From CAYOHY01 sp964403885 (GTDB lineage: Bacteria > Actinomycetota > Coriobacteriia > Anaerosomatales > PHET01): a DNA stretch of 19,213 bases. The notes under the pieces are model-generated. The model was not told where the DNA came from and did no database searches. It was given only the letters and a program-made list of their open reading frames with translations. Below, in pieces: positions 1-7,010 of the stretch; positions within the stretch are counted from its first letter, which is position 1; each line of letters opens with the position of its first letter. The stretch covers positions 1-19,213 of the forward strand of contig CAYOHY010000038.1 in NCBI GenBank assembly GCA_964403885.1, in the 5' to 3' direction. Position numbers and translations under genes: made by a program.

Positions 1-68
1 ACTGGCGCCTGGGCGAGAAGGTCGCCGACGCCTACAGCGTGGGCAAGCGCTTCGACGAGAAGGCGTAG
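1..68 (+). CDS. C-terminal fragment of an unidentified protein
   Basis: An open frame enters from the left edge and ends at a TAG at 66-68. It encodes 21 complete residues, WRLGEKVADAYSVGKRFDEKA. The piece is amphipathic and charged, like a final helix. Too little is present to name a family. NAD(P)H-dependent FMN reductases and flavodoxin-like proteins can end in a comparable LGxxVA helix, but that is only a weak resemblance. The next gene starts 149 bases downstream behind its own promoter, so the two need not be co-transcribed. Confidence 0.55.
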   Translation, partial: WRLGEKVADAYSVGKRFDEKA

Positions 69-140
69 AACGCACACGCCTCGCGAGCGCGCGCCACGCG
101 ATTCCGCACATCCAAAGCAATCCTTACAATTTCGCTAAGA

Positions 141-190
141 TTTGACGCAGGTCAAATACCTTACCGATTAGGTCAGGTATCTTTTCGGCT
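141..190 (+). promoter_or_regulatory. FNR/CRP-type class II promoter of the DUF438 hemerythrin gene
   Basis: TTTGAC-GCAG-GTCAAA at 141-156 is a perfect inverted repeat and matches the FNR/DNR-type pattern TTGA-N6-TCAA. Its centre is at 148.5. A class II site is centred 41.5 bases before the transcription start, which would put +1 at about 190. The -10 hexamer would then be at 178-183, and the sequence there is TATCTT. The geometry therefore supports activation by a Crp/Fnr-family regulator. No such regulator gene is in the window, and the start site is inferred. Confidence 0.6.
156..180. promoter_or_regulatory. Dyad between the FNR-like site and the -10 element
   Basis: The arms ATACCTTACC (156-165) and GGTCAGGTAT (171-180) are complementary at 9 of 10 positions around a 5-base centre. 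The dyad touches the FNR-like site on one side and overlaps the proposed -10 hexamer on the other. A protein bound here would occlude RNA polymerase, so a repressor operator is the simplest reading. It does not match the Rrf2-promoter dyad at 7441-7461. The cognate protein is unknown. Confidence 0.4.
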
Positions 191-217
191 ATGAACTCAT
201 CGGGAGGGAGACCCGTC

Positions 218-1684
218 ATGAAGATCACCGCCGAGACCAAAGTCCACGACCTGCTCGAAGCACACCCCTACCTCAAGGAGTGGCTCGCGGGTTATGCGCC
301 CGAGTTCGAGAAGCTCAACAACCCCGTGCTCTACAACACCGTCGCGCGCGTCGCGACGCTCGAGACAGGCGCCGCGATGGCGAGCAAGCCGATCGACGAG
401 TTCCTCGACGCGATACGCACGCAGATAGCCACCCACGAGATCGTGGCCCAGGAGTCCGCAGGGGCGCCGGGTCGCCTCGACGAGGCCGAGCGAGCGCGGC
501 GCCAAGAGGTGCTCAAGGAGCTCATCCTCGAGCTTCACGCCGGCGCGAGCGTCGCCGACGTGAAGGCCCGCTTCGACGAGCTCGTCCGCGACATCGATGC
601 CGCCGAGGTCGCCGTGATGGAGCAGTCGCTCATCGCCGAGGGCATGCCCGTCGAGGAGGTCCAGCGTCTGTGCGACGTGCACGTGAGCGTCTTCAAGGAG
701 TCGCTCGACGACGGCACCCTCGCCGAGGTCGCCGAAGGTCACCCCATCGACTCCTACCGCCGAGAGAACCAGGTGGCCTCCGAGCTCTCGGCTGAGATCC
801 GCTGTGCCACGGACGCCCTTGCAGCCGCCTCGGACAACTCCGCGGTGGCTGATGCGCTCGCGACGGTGTCAGACGGGCTCGAGCAGCTCGCGCAGATCGA
901 CGTGCACTACACACGCAAGGAGCATCAGCTGTTCCCCGTGCTCGAGGCGCATGGCGTGGAGGGCCCGACCAAGGTCATGTGGGGCCTGGACGACGACATC
1001 CGGGGCCGGATCAAGACCGCGCGGGCGCTGGCGGCCGGCGGCGACGTGAAGGGCCTCGCAGCGAGTCTGCCCGAGCTCCTCACGATGGTCGACGACATGA
1101 TCTACAAGGAGGAGAAGATCCTCTTCCCCACTGCACTGCAGGTGGTCACCCAAGACGAGTGGGCACGGGTCGCTGCCGGCGATCCGGAGATCGGCTACGC
1201 GTGGGTGGCTGGGCCGGACGGCGATGCTGCTCGCGCCGCGGCAGCCGCAGCCGGCCCCGCGCCCGGCGACTTGGGTGCAGCCATGCTCCTGCCGCTCGTG
1301 ACCGGTGCGCTCACCATCGAACAGCTCAACATCATGCTCACGGCACTGCCCTTCGACGTGAGCTTCGTCGATGAGAACGACCGCGTGAGGTTCTACTCGG
1401 AAGGCGAGCGCATCTTCCCGCGGTCCCCGTCGGCCATCGGCAGGGAGGTTCGCAACTGCCACCCGCCCAAGAGCCTTGAGAAGGTCGAGGAGATCCTTGC
1501 CGCGTTCAAGGCCGGCGAGAAGGACACCGCCGAGTTCTGGATCGAGATGGGTCCGCGCTTCATCTGGATCCGCTACTTCGCGATGCGGGACGCCGACGGC
1601 GCGTACAGGGGCTGCCTCGAGGTCGTGCAGGACGCCTCACATGTCCGAGCGCTGGAGGGCCAGCGCAGACTCGTGAACTGGTAG
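218..1684 (+). CDS. DUF1858-DUF438-hemerythrin-PAS protein
   Basis: This 488-residue protein has the layout of the DUF438 family. It has a DUF1858/ScdA-N-like helical domain (about 1-65, with VHDLLEAHPYLKEWL), a DUF438 helical domain (about 88-160), a hemerythrin-like four-helix bundle (about 170-310) and a PAS domain (about 365-480, with NCHPPKS at 413-419 and EVVQD). Candidate di-iron ligands are His175, His230, His236, Glu298 and Glu299. The usual histidine after MWG is replaced by Asp (GLDDD), which I recall as common in DUF438 proteins. The family is thought to sense or detoxify NO or O2 in the cytoplasm of anaerobes; this is known mainly from context and from ScdA/YtfE relatives. An in-frame ATG at 191 exists, but GGGAGGGAG at 202-210 serves the ATG at 218. 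The proposed transcript start at about 190 also argues for 218. Confidence 0.9.
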   Translation: MKITAETKVHDLLEAHPYLKEWLAGYAPEFEKLNNPVLYNTVARVATLETGAAMASKPIDEFLDAIRTQIATHEIVAQESAGAPGRLDEAERARRQEVLKELILELHAGASVADVKARFDELVRDIDAAEVAVMEQSLIAEGMPVEEVQRLCDVHVSVFKESLDDGTLAEVAEGHPIDSYRRENQVASELSAEIRCATDALAAASDNSAVADALATVSDGLEQLAQIDVHYTRKEHQLFPVLEAHGVEGPTKVMWGLDDDIRGRIKTARALAAGGDVKGLAASLPELLTMVDDMIYKEEKILFPTALQVVTQDEWARVAAGDPEIGYAWVAGPDGDAARAAAAAAGPAPGDLGAAMLLPLVTGALTIEQLNIMLTALPFDVSFVDENDRVRFYSEGERIFPRSPSAIGREVRNCHPPKSLEKVEEILAAFKAGEKDTAEFWIEMGPRFIWIRYFAMRDADGAYRGCLEVVQDASHVRALEGQRRLVNW

Positions 1685-1740
1685 CGTAGTCTCCGCGGTA
1701 GCGCAGCGCGCCCGCTCGGATACGCGAGAGAAGCGAACAC

Positions 1741-1923
1741 ATGTGCAGCACGCCTGACGGCCCCAGACATAGCGCCCGCCCCTCGGCGGATGCCTTCACC
1801 CGCAACTGGCGCGAGTCGGAGCATGCGACACCCAAGAAGATGTGGCTCGTGGCGCGCAACACCGCCAAGAAGGTGGTCACGCTCAAGAGTTGCTGCGGCA
1901 ACTTTGGCGAACCGGGCTGTTGA
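1741..1923 (+). CDS. Small conserved-looking protein ending in CCGNFGEPGC
   Basis: This 60-residue protein has no signal peptide or membrane segment. Its N-terminus is polar, a basic segment (TPKKMWLVARNTAKK) follows, and the tail is TLKSCCGNFGEPGC. The final cysteine is the last residue. Cys-Cys and a terminal Cys within eight residues suggest a compact metal site or a redox-active tail. I recall similar small hypothetical proteins with RNWRE and CCGxxGEPGC motifs in anaerobes, but cannot confirm the family here. ATG 1741 has a modest GAGAGAAG ahead of it. A shorter form from ATG 1840 would drop the RNWRE part and has no clear RBS. The gene sits 56 bases after the hemerythrin gene and 54 before the HsmA-like gene on the same strand, so it may belong to one transcript. 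Confidence 0.65.
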   Translation: MCSTPDGPRHSARPSADAFTRNWRESEHATPKKMWLVARNTAKKVVTLKSCCGNFGEPGC

Positions 1924-1977
1924 CGCTGAGAGCACCGCGCCCGTGCGGCGCGTCGCCGGCTGGGCTACGATGAGCGT

Positions 1978-2373
1978 ATGCCCAAAGAGCTCATCATCCC
2001 CGCCACCATCATGTCGCTCGCGTTCGTGTTCTACACGACGGGAGTGTGGGCCGAGCGCTTCGCGCGCAACCTGCGCCCGTGGCACGTGGTGCTGTTCTGG
2101 GTGGGCATCGTGTGCGACACCACCGCCACCGAGATGATGTTTCGCATGCTCATCGCGAACGGGATGGTGCGCGACTGGGCGCACACGCTCACCGGTGCCG
2201 CGGCCCTGTCGTTGATGCTGATCCACGCGATCTGGGCCACCTGGACGCTGCTGCGAGGGAGCGAGGCCGCCAAGCGAGGTTTCCATCGCTACAGCGTCGC
2301 CGTGTGGGCCGTGTGGCTCGTGCCCTATCTGGGCGGCATGATCGCGGGCATCATGCGCGGCGTGAACGGGTAG
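1978..2373 (+). CDS. HsmA-family four-helix membrane protein
   Basis: This 131-residue integral membrane protein has four predicted helices at about 4-24, 38-56, 69-92 and 105-126. Characteristic stretches are FYTTGVWAER near the N-terminus, PWHVVLFWVGIVCDT in the second helix, LMLIHAIWATW in the third, and a WAVWLVPYLGGMIAG end. These match the HsmA family (TIGR03987) as I recall it, and the length is normal. The biochemical role is unknown. His34-35 (PWHVV) and His82 lie in or beside helices and could bind a cofactor, which is speculation. There is no strong Shine-Dalgarno sequence; ATG 1978 was chosen because the hydrophobic N-terminus begins directly after it. It is convergent with the MarR gene. 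Confidence 0.85.
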   Translation: MPKELIIPATIMSLAFVFYTTGVWAERFARNLRPWHVVLFWVGIVCDTTATEMMFRMLIANGMVRDWAHTLTGAAALSLMLIHAIWATWTLLRGSEAAKRGFHRYSVAVWAVWLVPYLGGMIAGIMRGVNG

Positions 2374-2417
2374 GCACGCGCCGGCCGCGAGCTTGACTCC
2401 CCTGTGCCGGCTGGTGC
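2374..2417. terminator. Weak hairpin between convergent genes
   Basis: GCACGCGCCGGC (2374-2385) can pair imperfectly with GCCGGCTGGTGC (2406-2417) across a 20-base loop, directly after the HsmA-family stop codon. There is no U-rich tract on either strand. It may mark the convergent end of both transcripts, but it is weak. Confidence 0.25.
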
Positions 2418-2425
2418 CGTGCGAA

Positions 2426-2845
2426 TCAGATCATGGTGTCGCGCATCCGGCGCAGCGACCTGATCGCCACATCCAGCTCGCTGGGGCTCATGTAGGCGAC
2501 GCACCCGCTCATCACGCCCTGGTTGAGCGCCATGAGAGCCTCCACAAGCCGCTGCCCCTCGCGAGTGAGCGTCGCCGCGGTCATCGTGGGCCGCATCGAC
2601 TGACAGCGCACGTAGCCACGCTCCCGCAGACCACCAAGCACGCGCTCGGGGTCGCGCATGGCCGGAGCGGTCTTGCCATGAGGCATATCGACCTCGCCTC
2701 CGTGCGCACCCACGTAGAACCATGCGAGCATGGCCCATTCGTCATGACTGATCCCTGATTCGGCGAGTGTCCGCCTCATTCGATCGCGGACGATCTGGTC
2801 GACCTCCCCTAAGGCCATCCCCAGCTCGCGTGCCTTCTCCTCCAT
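2426..2845 (-). CDS. MarR-family winged-helix regulator
   Basis: This 139-residue protein has the MarR layout. An N-terminal dimerisation helix (about 3-28) is followed by a helical segment (ISHDEWAMLAWFYVG), a recognition region (about 60-80, with RDPERVLGGLRERGYV), a wing that runs into TLTREGQRLVEAL, and a long C-terminal helix. The wing lacks the common DxRD(R/K)R motif and reads SMRPTMTAAT. It carries three cysteines (81, 115 and the region around it), so redox sensing is possible but not shown. The ATG at 2845 has GGGGGGA about 7 bases upstream. A palindrome 58-75 bases upstream (2903-2920) suggests autoregulation. It reads away from the OFA carrier behind a terminator hairpin, so it is probably a separate transcript. 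Confidence 0.85.
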   Translation of the reverse strand: MEEKARELGMALGEVDQIVRDRMRRTLAESGISHDEWAMLAWFYVGAHGGEVDMPHGKTAPAMRDPERVLGGLRERGYVRCQSMRPTMTAATLTREGQRLVEALMALNQGVMSGCVAYMSPSELDVAIRSLRRMRDTMI

Positions 2846-2890
2846 CGGTGTCCCCCCAGACTACGACGGAAGCGCGTGAGCGCACGTTCG

Positions 2891-2920
2891 ATTCTGCTCC
2901 CGTTGCTTAAGGTTACGCAA
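2891..2920 (-). promoter_or_regulatory. Promoter and operator-like dyad of the MarR gene
   Basis: TTGCTTAAGGTTACGCAA at 2903-2920 is a dyad with arms TTGC-x-TAA and TTA-x-GCAA around a 2-base centre. It resembles the TTGCC-type half-sites of marO in E. coli. On the minus strand a weak -35 (TTGCGT, complement of 2915-2920) and -10 (CAGAAT, complement of 2891-2896) are 18 bases apart. The dyad covers the -35 and most of the spacer, as expected for autorepression. Confidence 0.5.
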
Positions 2921-2960
2921 GGATGAATCGCATGTTTCTCGGCAAACGGGTGCCGGAACG

Positions 2961-2999
2961 CAGCAGGGCCCGCCAACTAGATGCCGGCGGGCCCTGCTG
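2961..2999. terminator. Strong 14-bp hairpin after the OFA carrier gene
   Basis: The arms at 2961-2974 (CAGCAGGGCCCGCC) and 2986-2999 are perfectly complementary over 14 bp with an 11-base loop. It begins about 20 bases past the stop of the minus-strand carrier gene. The U-tract is poor in that direction (CGTTCC). Strength comes from the GC-rich stem, typical of high-GC genomes. Confidence 0.75.
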
Positions 3000-3020
3000 G
3001 AGCGTTCTTGGGATGTGGCG

Positions 3021-4298
3021 CTACGCCGCAGCCTGGTCGCGGTTGGCCGAGTCGACCGGCAACGCGCGCGGCGCCGGCGGCTTGGTCGCGAAGGTGAGGC
3101 CGGCGGCGAGGATGCACAGGCCCGCGGCGATCGCGTAGGCGATGCCGTAGGTGCCGGTGGAGTCGACGATCGAGCCGGCGGTCATCGACCCGAAGACGCC
3201 GCCCACGCCCCATGCGGTGAACACGAGGCCGTAGTTCACGCCCAGGTTCTTGGTGCCAAAGTAGCCGGCCGTGGTCGACGGGAACAGCGACAGGTTGGCG
3301 CCGTAGCAAAAGCCGATGGCGGCGGCGACCGGGATGAGCGTCACCGGAGTGGCCGAGAAGGCCAGCGCGCCCATCATGCAGGCCTGTGCCACGAACACCA
3401 CGAGCATGGTGCGCGTGCCACCGATACGGTCGGCGACGATACCGGCGACCACACGACCGCTCGCGTTGCCGATCGCGAGCACGGCCACGAGCAGGAAGCC
3501 GAGGTCGATGCTGGTGAGCTGCGCGGCCGCGATCTTGGCCATGTGGCCGATGATCATCAGGCCCGCGAAGGCGCTGAAGGCGTACATGCACCACAGGAGC
3601 GCGAACTGGCGCGTGCGAACCATCTCACGCCAGTCGTAGTCGTCGATCTTGGCCGCGGGCGCGCCGGCATCGGCCTTGACCGACGCCGCGGCGGGCAGGT
3701 AGCCCGCGGGCGGGTTCTGCAGAAGCTGGGCCAGGCCCACGGTGACCAGCAGGAACGCGATACCCAGCACGCGGAACGTGCCCGAGACGTGCTGGGTGCC
3801 CAGCAGCCACGTGGTGAGCGGGGCGATGTAGACGCTCGCGAGGCCGAAGCCGGCCACCACGAGGCCGGTGATGAGGCCCTTGCGGGCGGGCGGGAACCAC
3901 TTGACCGCGGCCGGCGTGGCGGCGGCGTAACCCAGGCCGATGCCCAGGCCGGTGAGCAGGCCGAAGCCCAGCAGGATCGGCAGTGCGTTGGCCGCGGTGC
4001 CGAAGCTCGCGACGATCATGCCGATACCGCACAGCGCGCCGCCGATGGTGGCCACGATGCGCGGTCCGAACTTGTCCTGCGCGCGGCCGGCAAAGACCAT
4101 CGAGAGCGCGAAGACGCCCACGCCGATGGCGTAGGGCAACGAGGCCTGACCCGAGCTCCAGCCCCAGCCGCCCTCGGCGACGGGCTTGGACAGGGTCTTG
4201 GCGATGACTGACCAGGAATACAGGACGCCCAGAGCCAGGTTGATACCCAGGCCGGCAAACGTGACGATCCACCCACGCGACATAGTGGCGCGCGCCAT
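3021..4298 (-). CDS. OFA-family (oxalate/formate antiporter-like) MFS transporter
   Basis: This 425-residue inner-membrane carrier has about 12 hydrophobic helices, normal for MFS. OFA hallmarks are the N-terminus SRGWIVTFAGLGINLALGVLYSWSV, a loop with GRAQDKFGPR between helices 2 and 3, and WFPPARKGLITG after helix 4. OFA members exchange small carboxylates such as oxalate/formate, or pyruvate/lactate; the substrate here cannot be read from sequence. The frame is open further upstream, but the extension is Arg-rich and non-membrane. ATG 4298 has GGAGGTG 5-6 bases upstream and begins MARATMSRGW, so it was chosen. A 189-base leader separates it from the hairpin after cydB, so it probably has its own promoter. 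Confidence 0.9.
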   Translation of the reverse strand: MARATMSRGWIVTFAGLGINLALGVLYSWSVIAKTLSKPVAEGGWGWSSGQASLPYAIGVGVFALSMVFAGRAQDKFGPRIVATIGGALCGIGMIVASFGTAANALPILLGFGLLTGLGIGLGYAAATPAAVKWFPPARKGLITGLVVAGFGLASVYIAPLTTWLLGTQHVSGTFRVLGIAFLLVTVGLAQLLQNPPAGYLPAAASVKADAGAPAAKIDDYDWREMVRTRQFALLWCMYAFSAFAGLMIIGHMAKIAAAQLTSIDLGFLLVAVLAIGNASGRVVAGIVADRIGGTRTMLVVFVAQACMMGALAFSATPVTLIPVAAAIGFCYGANLSLFPSTTAGYFGTKNLGVNYGLVFTAWGVGGVFGSMTAGSIVDSTGTYGIAYAIAAGLCILAAGLTFATKPPAPRALPVDSANRDQAAA

Positions 4299-4412
4299 GT
4301 GACACCTCCGTGTTCGTAACCCACCCTTACGCACGGAGAGAGCCGCCCCCGGCTTCACCGCACCGCTGCAGTATCGCCGAGCGCGAAGGCCCTGCGCGCC
4401 GGTCGCAGGCGG

Positions 4413-4452
4413 ACGGCTGTTCACTCTCGGCAAAGAGACGGTTTGCAGCCGT
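4413..4452. promoter_or_regulatory. Nested inverted repeats upstream of the OFA carrier
   Basis: ACGGCTG (4413-4419) pairs with CAGCCGT (4446-4452), and GCAAA (4430-4434) pairs with TTTGC (4442-4446). This lies 115-155 bases before the carrier start, in an otherwise featureless region (4299-4487). It could be an operator or a folded leader. The arms are short and chance is possible. I found no convincing -35/-10 pair here. Confidence 0.2.
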
Positions 4453-4487
4453 TCACCGCCGCCCACAGACCGCTCGCGCGCACAACA

Positions 4488-4527
4488 CGAGGGGCCCGCA
4501 CCGGCGATATGCCGAGCGGGCCCCTCG
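4488..4527. terminator. Hairpin terminator of the rrf2-cydAB operon
   Basis: CGAGGGGCCCGC (4488-4499) pairs perfectly with GCGGGCCCCTCG (4516-4527), and CGGC/GCCG inside the loop can extend the fold. It starts about 20 bases after the cydB stop. In the minus direction the hairpin is followed by TGTTGTG, a modest U-rich stretch. Confidence 0.75.
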
Positions 4528-4547
4528 AACGCACGGGCGGGATCGGG

Positions 4548-5597
4548 CTAGTAGTGCCCGTCACTCTCGAGCATCGCGGGCTCGATACGGCCCGCGTAGG
4601 TCTTGTAGATCAAGAAGAAGTAGTAGAGCACCAGCGGCACGCCGATAGCCGCGATGATGAGCATCACCGTGAGCGTGAGCTGCGATGATGAGGCGTTGGC
4701 GATCGTCAGCGACTTGCCGGGGCCAAGCGACGGCACGAGCGCCGGGAAGATCGAAGCCGCCCAGATGCCCACGAGCGAGACCGCCCCAAGCGAGCTGCCG
4801 TAGAACGACTGCAGATCAGCGCCGCGCGAGCCGGCCATCCATGCGTAGACCGTGCTCACGATCGCGAGCGCGATGAACAGCCAGCCCATCGGGCTTGTGG
4901 TCGCCTTCGCGAACGCGTCGGGTACGAGCAGCGCCGTGGCCGCGGTCGAGACGGCCAGCATGACCGCGAACGCGATCGTGAGGTTGCGGCGCGTCTTCAC
5001 CGAGCGGTCGTACAGGTCGCCGGTGGTCTTCACACACAGCCACGAGGCACCCTGCAGCAGGATCCACACGAGACCCAGCACGCCGATGATCAGTGAGTAC
5101 GGATTGAGAGCAGCCACGAGATTGCCCAGGAAGACCGGCGTGTCAGCCCCGCCGGCGATGAACTCACCGGACATGTTGATGGGCACGCCTCGGATGATGT
5201 TGCCCACCGCGACACCAAACAGCAGCGACGGCAGCGCGCTGCCGACGAACAGCGCGCCGTCCCAGAACTTCTTCCACTGGGGATCGACCGCGCGAAACTC
5301 GAACGCGGCCGCGCGGAAGATCAGCGCGAACAGCAGCAGCATGAGCGCCAGATAGAACCCCGAGAAGACGGTGGCGTACACCGGCGGGAACGCCGCGAAC
5401 AGCGCGCCACCACCCGTGAGCAGCCAGACCTCGTTGCCGTCCCATACCGGGCCTACCGCAAGACGCATGACCGCCTTGTCCTCCTCGGACTTGCCGAGGA
5501 AGGGGTACAGCGTGCCCACACCCAGGTCGAAGCCGTCGAAGACGGCGTAGCCGGCGAGCAGCACGCCCACGAGGATGAACCACGTGATACCAAGCAT
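4548..5597 (-). CDS. cydB: Cytochrome bd oxidase subunit II
   Basis: This 349-residue multi-pass membrane protein is the second subunit of the bd-type quinol:O2 oxidoreductase. The first helix carries FDGFDLGVG, followed by the family signature GPVWDGNEVWLLTGGGALFAAFPPVYA (about 48-75). The remainder has seven to eight further hydrophobic helices, and the length is normal. Its ATG at 5597 directly abuts the cydA stop codon, with GGAGGT inside the end of cydA, so the two are translationally coupled. No cydX-like small ORF or cydDC exporter follows; a hairpin ends the unit. bd oxidases have very high O2 affinity and resist NO, which fits the upstream Rrf2 regulator and the nearby hemerythrin protein. 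Confidence 0.97.
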   Translation of the reverse strand: MLGITWFILVGVLLAGYAVFDGFDLGVGTLYPFLGKSEEDKAVMRLAVGPVWDGNEVWLLTGGGALFAAFPPVYATVFSGFYLALMLLLFALIFRAAAFEFRAVDPQWKKFWDGALFVGSALPSLLFGVAVGNIIRGVPINMSGEFIAGGADTPVFLGNLVAALNPYSLIIGVLGLVWILLQGASWLCVKTTGDLYDRSVKTRRNLTIAFAVMLAVSTAATALLVPDAFAKATTSPMGWLFIALAIVSTVYAWMAGSRGADLQSFYGSSLGAVSLVGIWAASIFPALVPSLGPGKSLTIANASSSQLTLTVMLIIAAIGVPLVLYYFFLIYKTYAGRIEPAMLESDGHY

Positions 5598-7001
5598 CTA
5601 TCGCACCTCCTCGGCGGACATGGCGCTCACGGCCGCGGCCGGGGCGCCTGTGGGGGCGGGAACGGGAGCCGAGTCCACAGAACCGGTGGGCGTGGGTCCG
5701 GCCTTGAGCACGCGCAGGACCACGCGCAGCCAGGCGATGTAGAGGATCGTGTAGAACAGCACGAACAGCGCGAGCGTGGTGGCCACCTCGCCGGCGGGCA
5801 CGGCCTTGCTGATGGCGTCGAGCGTGCGCAGCTCGCCCCAGACGATCCACGGCTGACGGCCCACCTCGGCGGCGGCCCAGCCAAACTGGATGGCCAGCAT
5901 GGGCGCGAGCGGCATCCACATGAGCAGCGTGAGCAACCCGCGCTTGCTCTCGAGCTTGCCGCTGCGGTTCGCGAACCACAGCCACGCGATGACCAGGAGC
6001 ATCAGGCCCCACAACAGGATCATCAGGTGATAGGTCTGATAGGTGATCTGCACCGGCGGACGATCGGCAGGCGCGAAGCTGTTCAGACCCGGGTAGCTCT
6101 TGGTGCGCGCGAAGTCGCCGGCGAGCAGGTTCACGCCGCCGGGGATCTCAAGACCCACGACCTTGCTGTTGGCCTCGTCCACGTAGCCGATGACGCCCAG
6201 CGGGATGGGCCCGTCCTCGTAGTGGCCCTCGAACGCCGCGACCTTGCTGGGCTGGTTCTCCACCACGGTGACCGCCTGCCAGTGGCCGATGGGAAGCATC
6301 AGCACGGTGGTGATACCGGCGATCGCGATGCCGGTGGCCATGGTCTTGCGGCCAAAGTCGACGCGATCCCCGCGGCGCAGGTAGTACGCGGCGATGCCGA
6401 TGGCCATGAAACCGCCTGCCATGAGCACTGCGTCGACCGTGTGGGCATAGCGCGGGAGCGTGGTGGGGTTGAACGCCGCTGCGAAGAAGTCGGTGAGGAT
6501 CGCCTTGGTGCCCGCGGGCGTCTCGACGATCTTGTAGCCGGCCGGGGTCTGCATCCACGAGTTGGCGATGATGATCCACAGCGCCGAGAGCAACGAACCA
6601 CACCAGACGAGCCACGCGGCCGTGTGGAAGAACCTCTTCGACACGCGGGAGCGTCCAAAGAGCAGCACCGCGAGGAACGTCGACTCGAGGAAGAACGCGA
6701 ACAGGCCCTCGGCGGCCAGCGGCGCCCCGAAGATGTCGCCCACGAAGCGGGAGTAGGTCGCCCAGTTCGTGCCAAACGCGAACTCCATGGTGATGCCGGT
6801 GGCTACACCCACCGCGAACGTCGCGGTGAATATCTTGATCCAGAAGTCCGATGCCGCTTTGTCCTCGGGCCTACCGCTCTTGTAGTACCGACGTTCGGCC
6901 AAGGCCATCACAAGGCCCAGACCGATCGAGAGCGGCACAAAGAGGAAGTGGTAGCCCACGGTCACCGCGAACTGGATCCGCGATAGGGTCACTACGTCCA
7001 T
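5598..7001 (-). CDS. cydA: Cytochrome bd oxidase subunit I, short Q-loop type
   Basis: This 467-residue membrane subunit carries the hemes and quinol site. Residues equivalent to E. coli ligands are visible: His18 (GYHFLF, heme b595), Glu98 and Glu106 (AAEGLFAFFLEST), His187 (AHTVDAVLMAGGF, heme b558) and Met327 (YHLMILLW, second b558 ligand). K253 and E258 in the Q-loop match the quinol-oxidising Lys/Glu, and GRQPW is at 381-385. Met327 sits about 66 residues earlier than E. coli Met393, so this is the short Q-loop form common in Gram-positives. The C-terminal 35 residues are a Pro/Ala-rich tail. ATG 7001 was preferred to the in-frame GTG at 7007 because GAGGTG lies at proper spacing for 7001 only. 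It starts 9 bases after the Rrf2 stop. Confidence 0.97.
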   Translation of the reverse strand: MDVVTLSRIQFAVTVGYHFLFVPLSIGLGLVMALAERRYYKSGRPEDKAASDFWIKIFTATFAVGVATGITMEFAFGTNWATYSRFVGDIFGAPLAAEGLFAFFLESTFLAVLLFGRSRVSKRFFHTAAWLVWCGSLLSALWIIIANSWMQTPAGYKIVETPAGTKAILTDFFAAAFNPTTLPRYAHTVDAVLMAGGFMAIGIAAYYLRRGDRVDFGRKTMATGIAIAGITTVLMLPIGHWQAVTVVENQPSKVAAFEGHYEDGPIPLGVIGYVDEANSKVVGLEIPGGVNLLAGDFARTKSYPGLNSFAPADRPPVQITYQTYHLMILLWGLMLLVIAWLWFANRSGKLESKRGLLTLLMWMPLAPMLAIQFGWAAAEVGRQPWIVWGELRTLDAISKAVPAGEVATTLALFVLFYTILYIAWLRVVLRVLKAGPTPTGSVDSAPVPAPTGAPAAAVSAMSAEEVR

Positions 7002-7010
7002 CCCCACACC

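Noticed and set aside
1684..1978. A tRNA or structured RNA in the gap after the hemerythrin gene
   Set aside because: No cloverleaf, T-loop motif or long stem is seen. Only a 6-bp stem at 1936-1952 is found, which is common by chance at this GC content.
3015..4211. Long plus-strand open frame (398 codons) opposite the OFA carrier
   Set aside because: Its composition is dominated by Arg, Gly, Glu and His, with no hydrophobic core or motif. It is the antisense shadow of a GC-rich gene.
6027..6986. Plus-strand open frame (319 codons) opposite cydA
   Set aside because: It is antisense to a fully recognisable cydA with all heme ligands. The protein is low-complexity and charged, with no family features.
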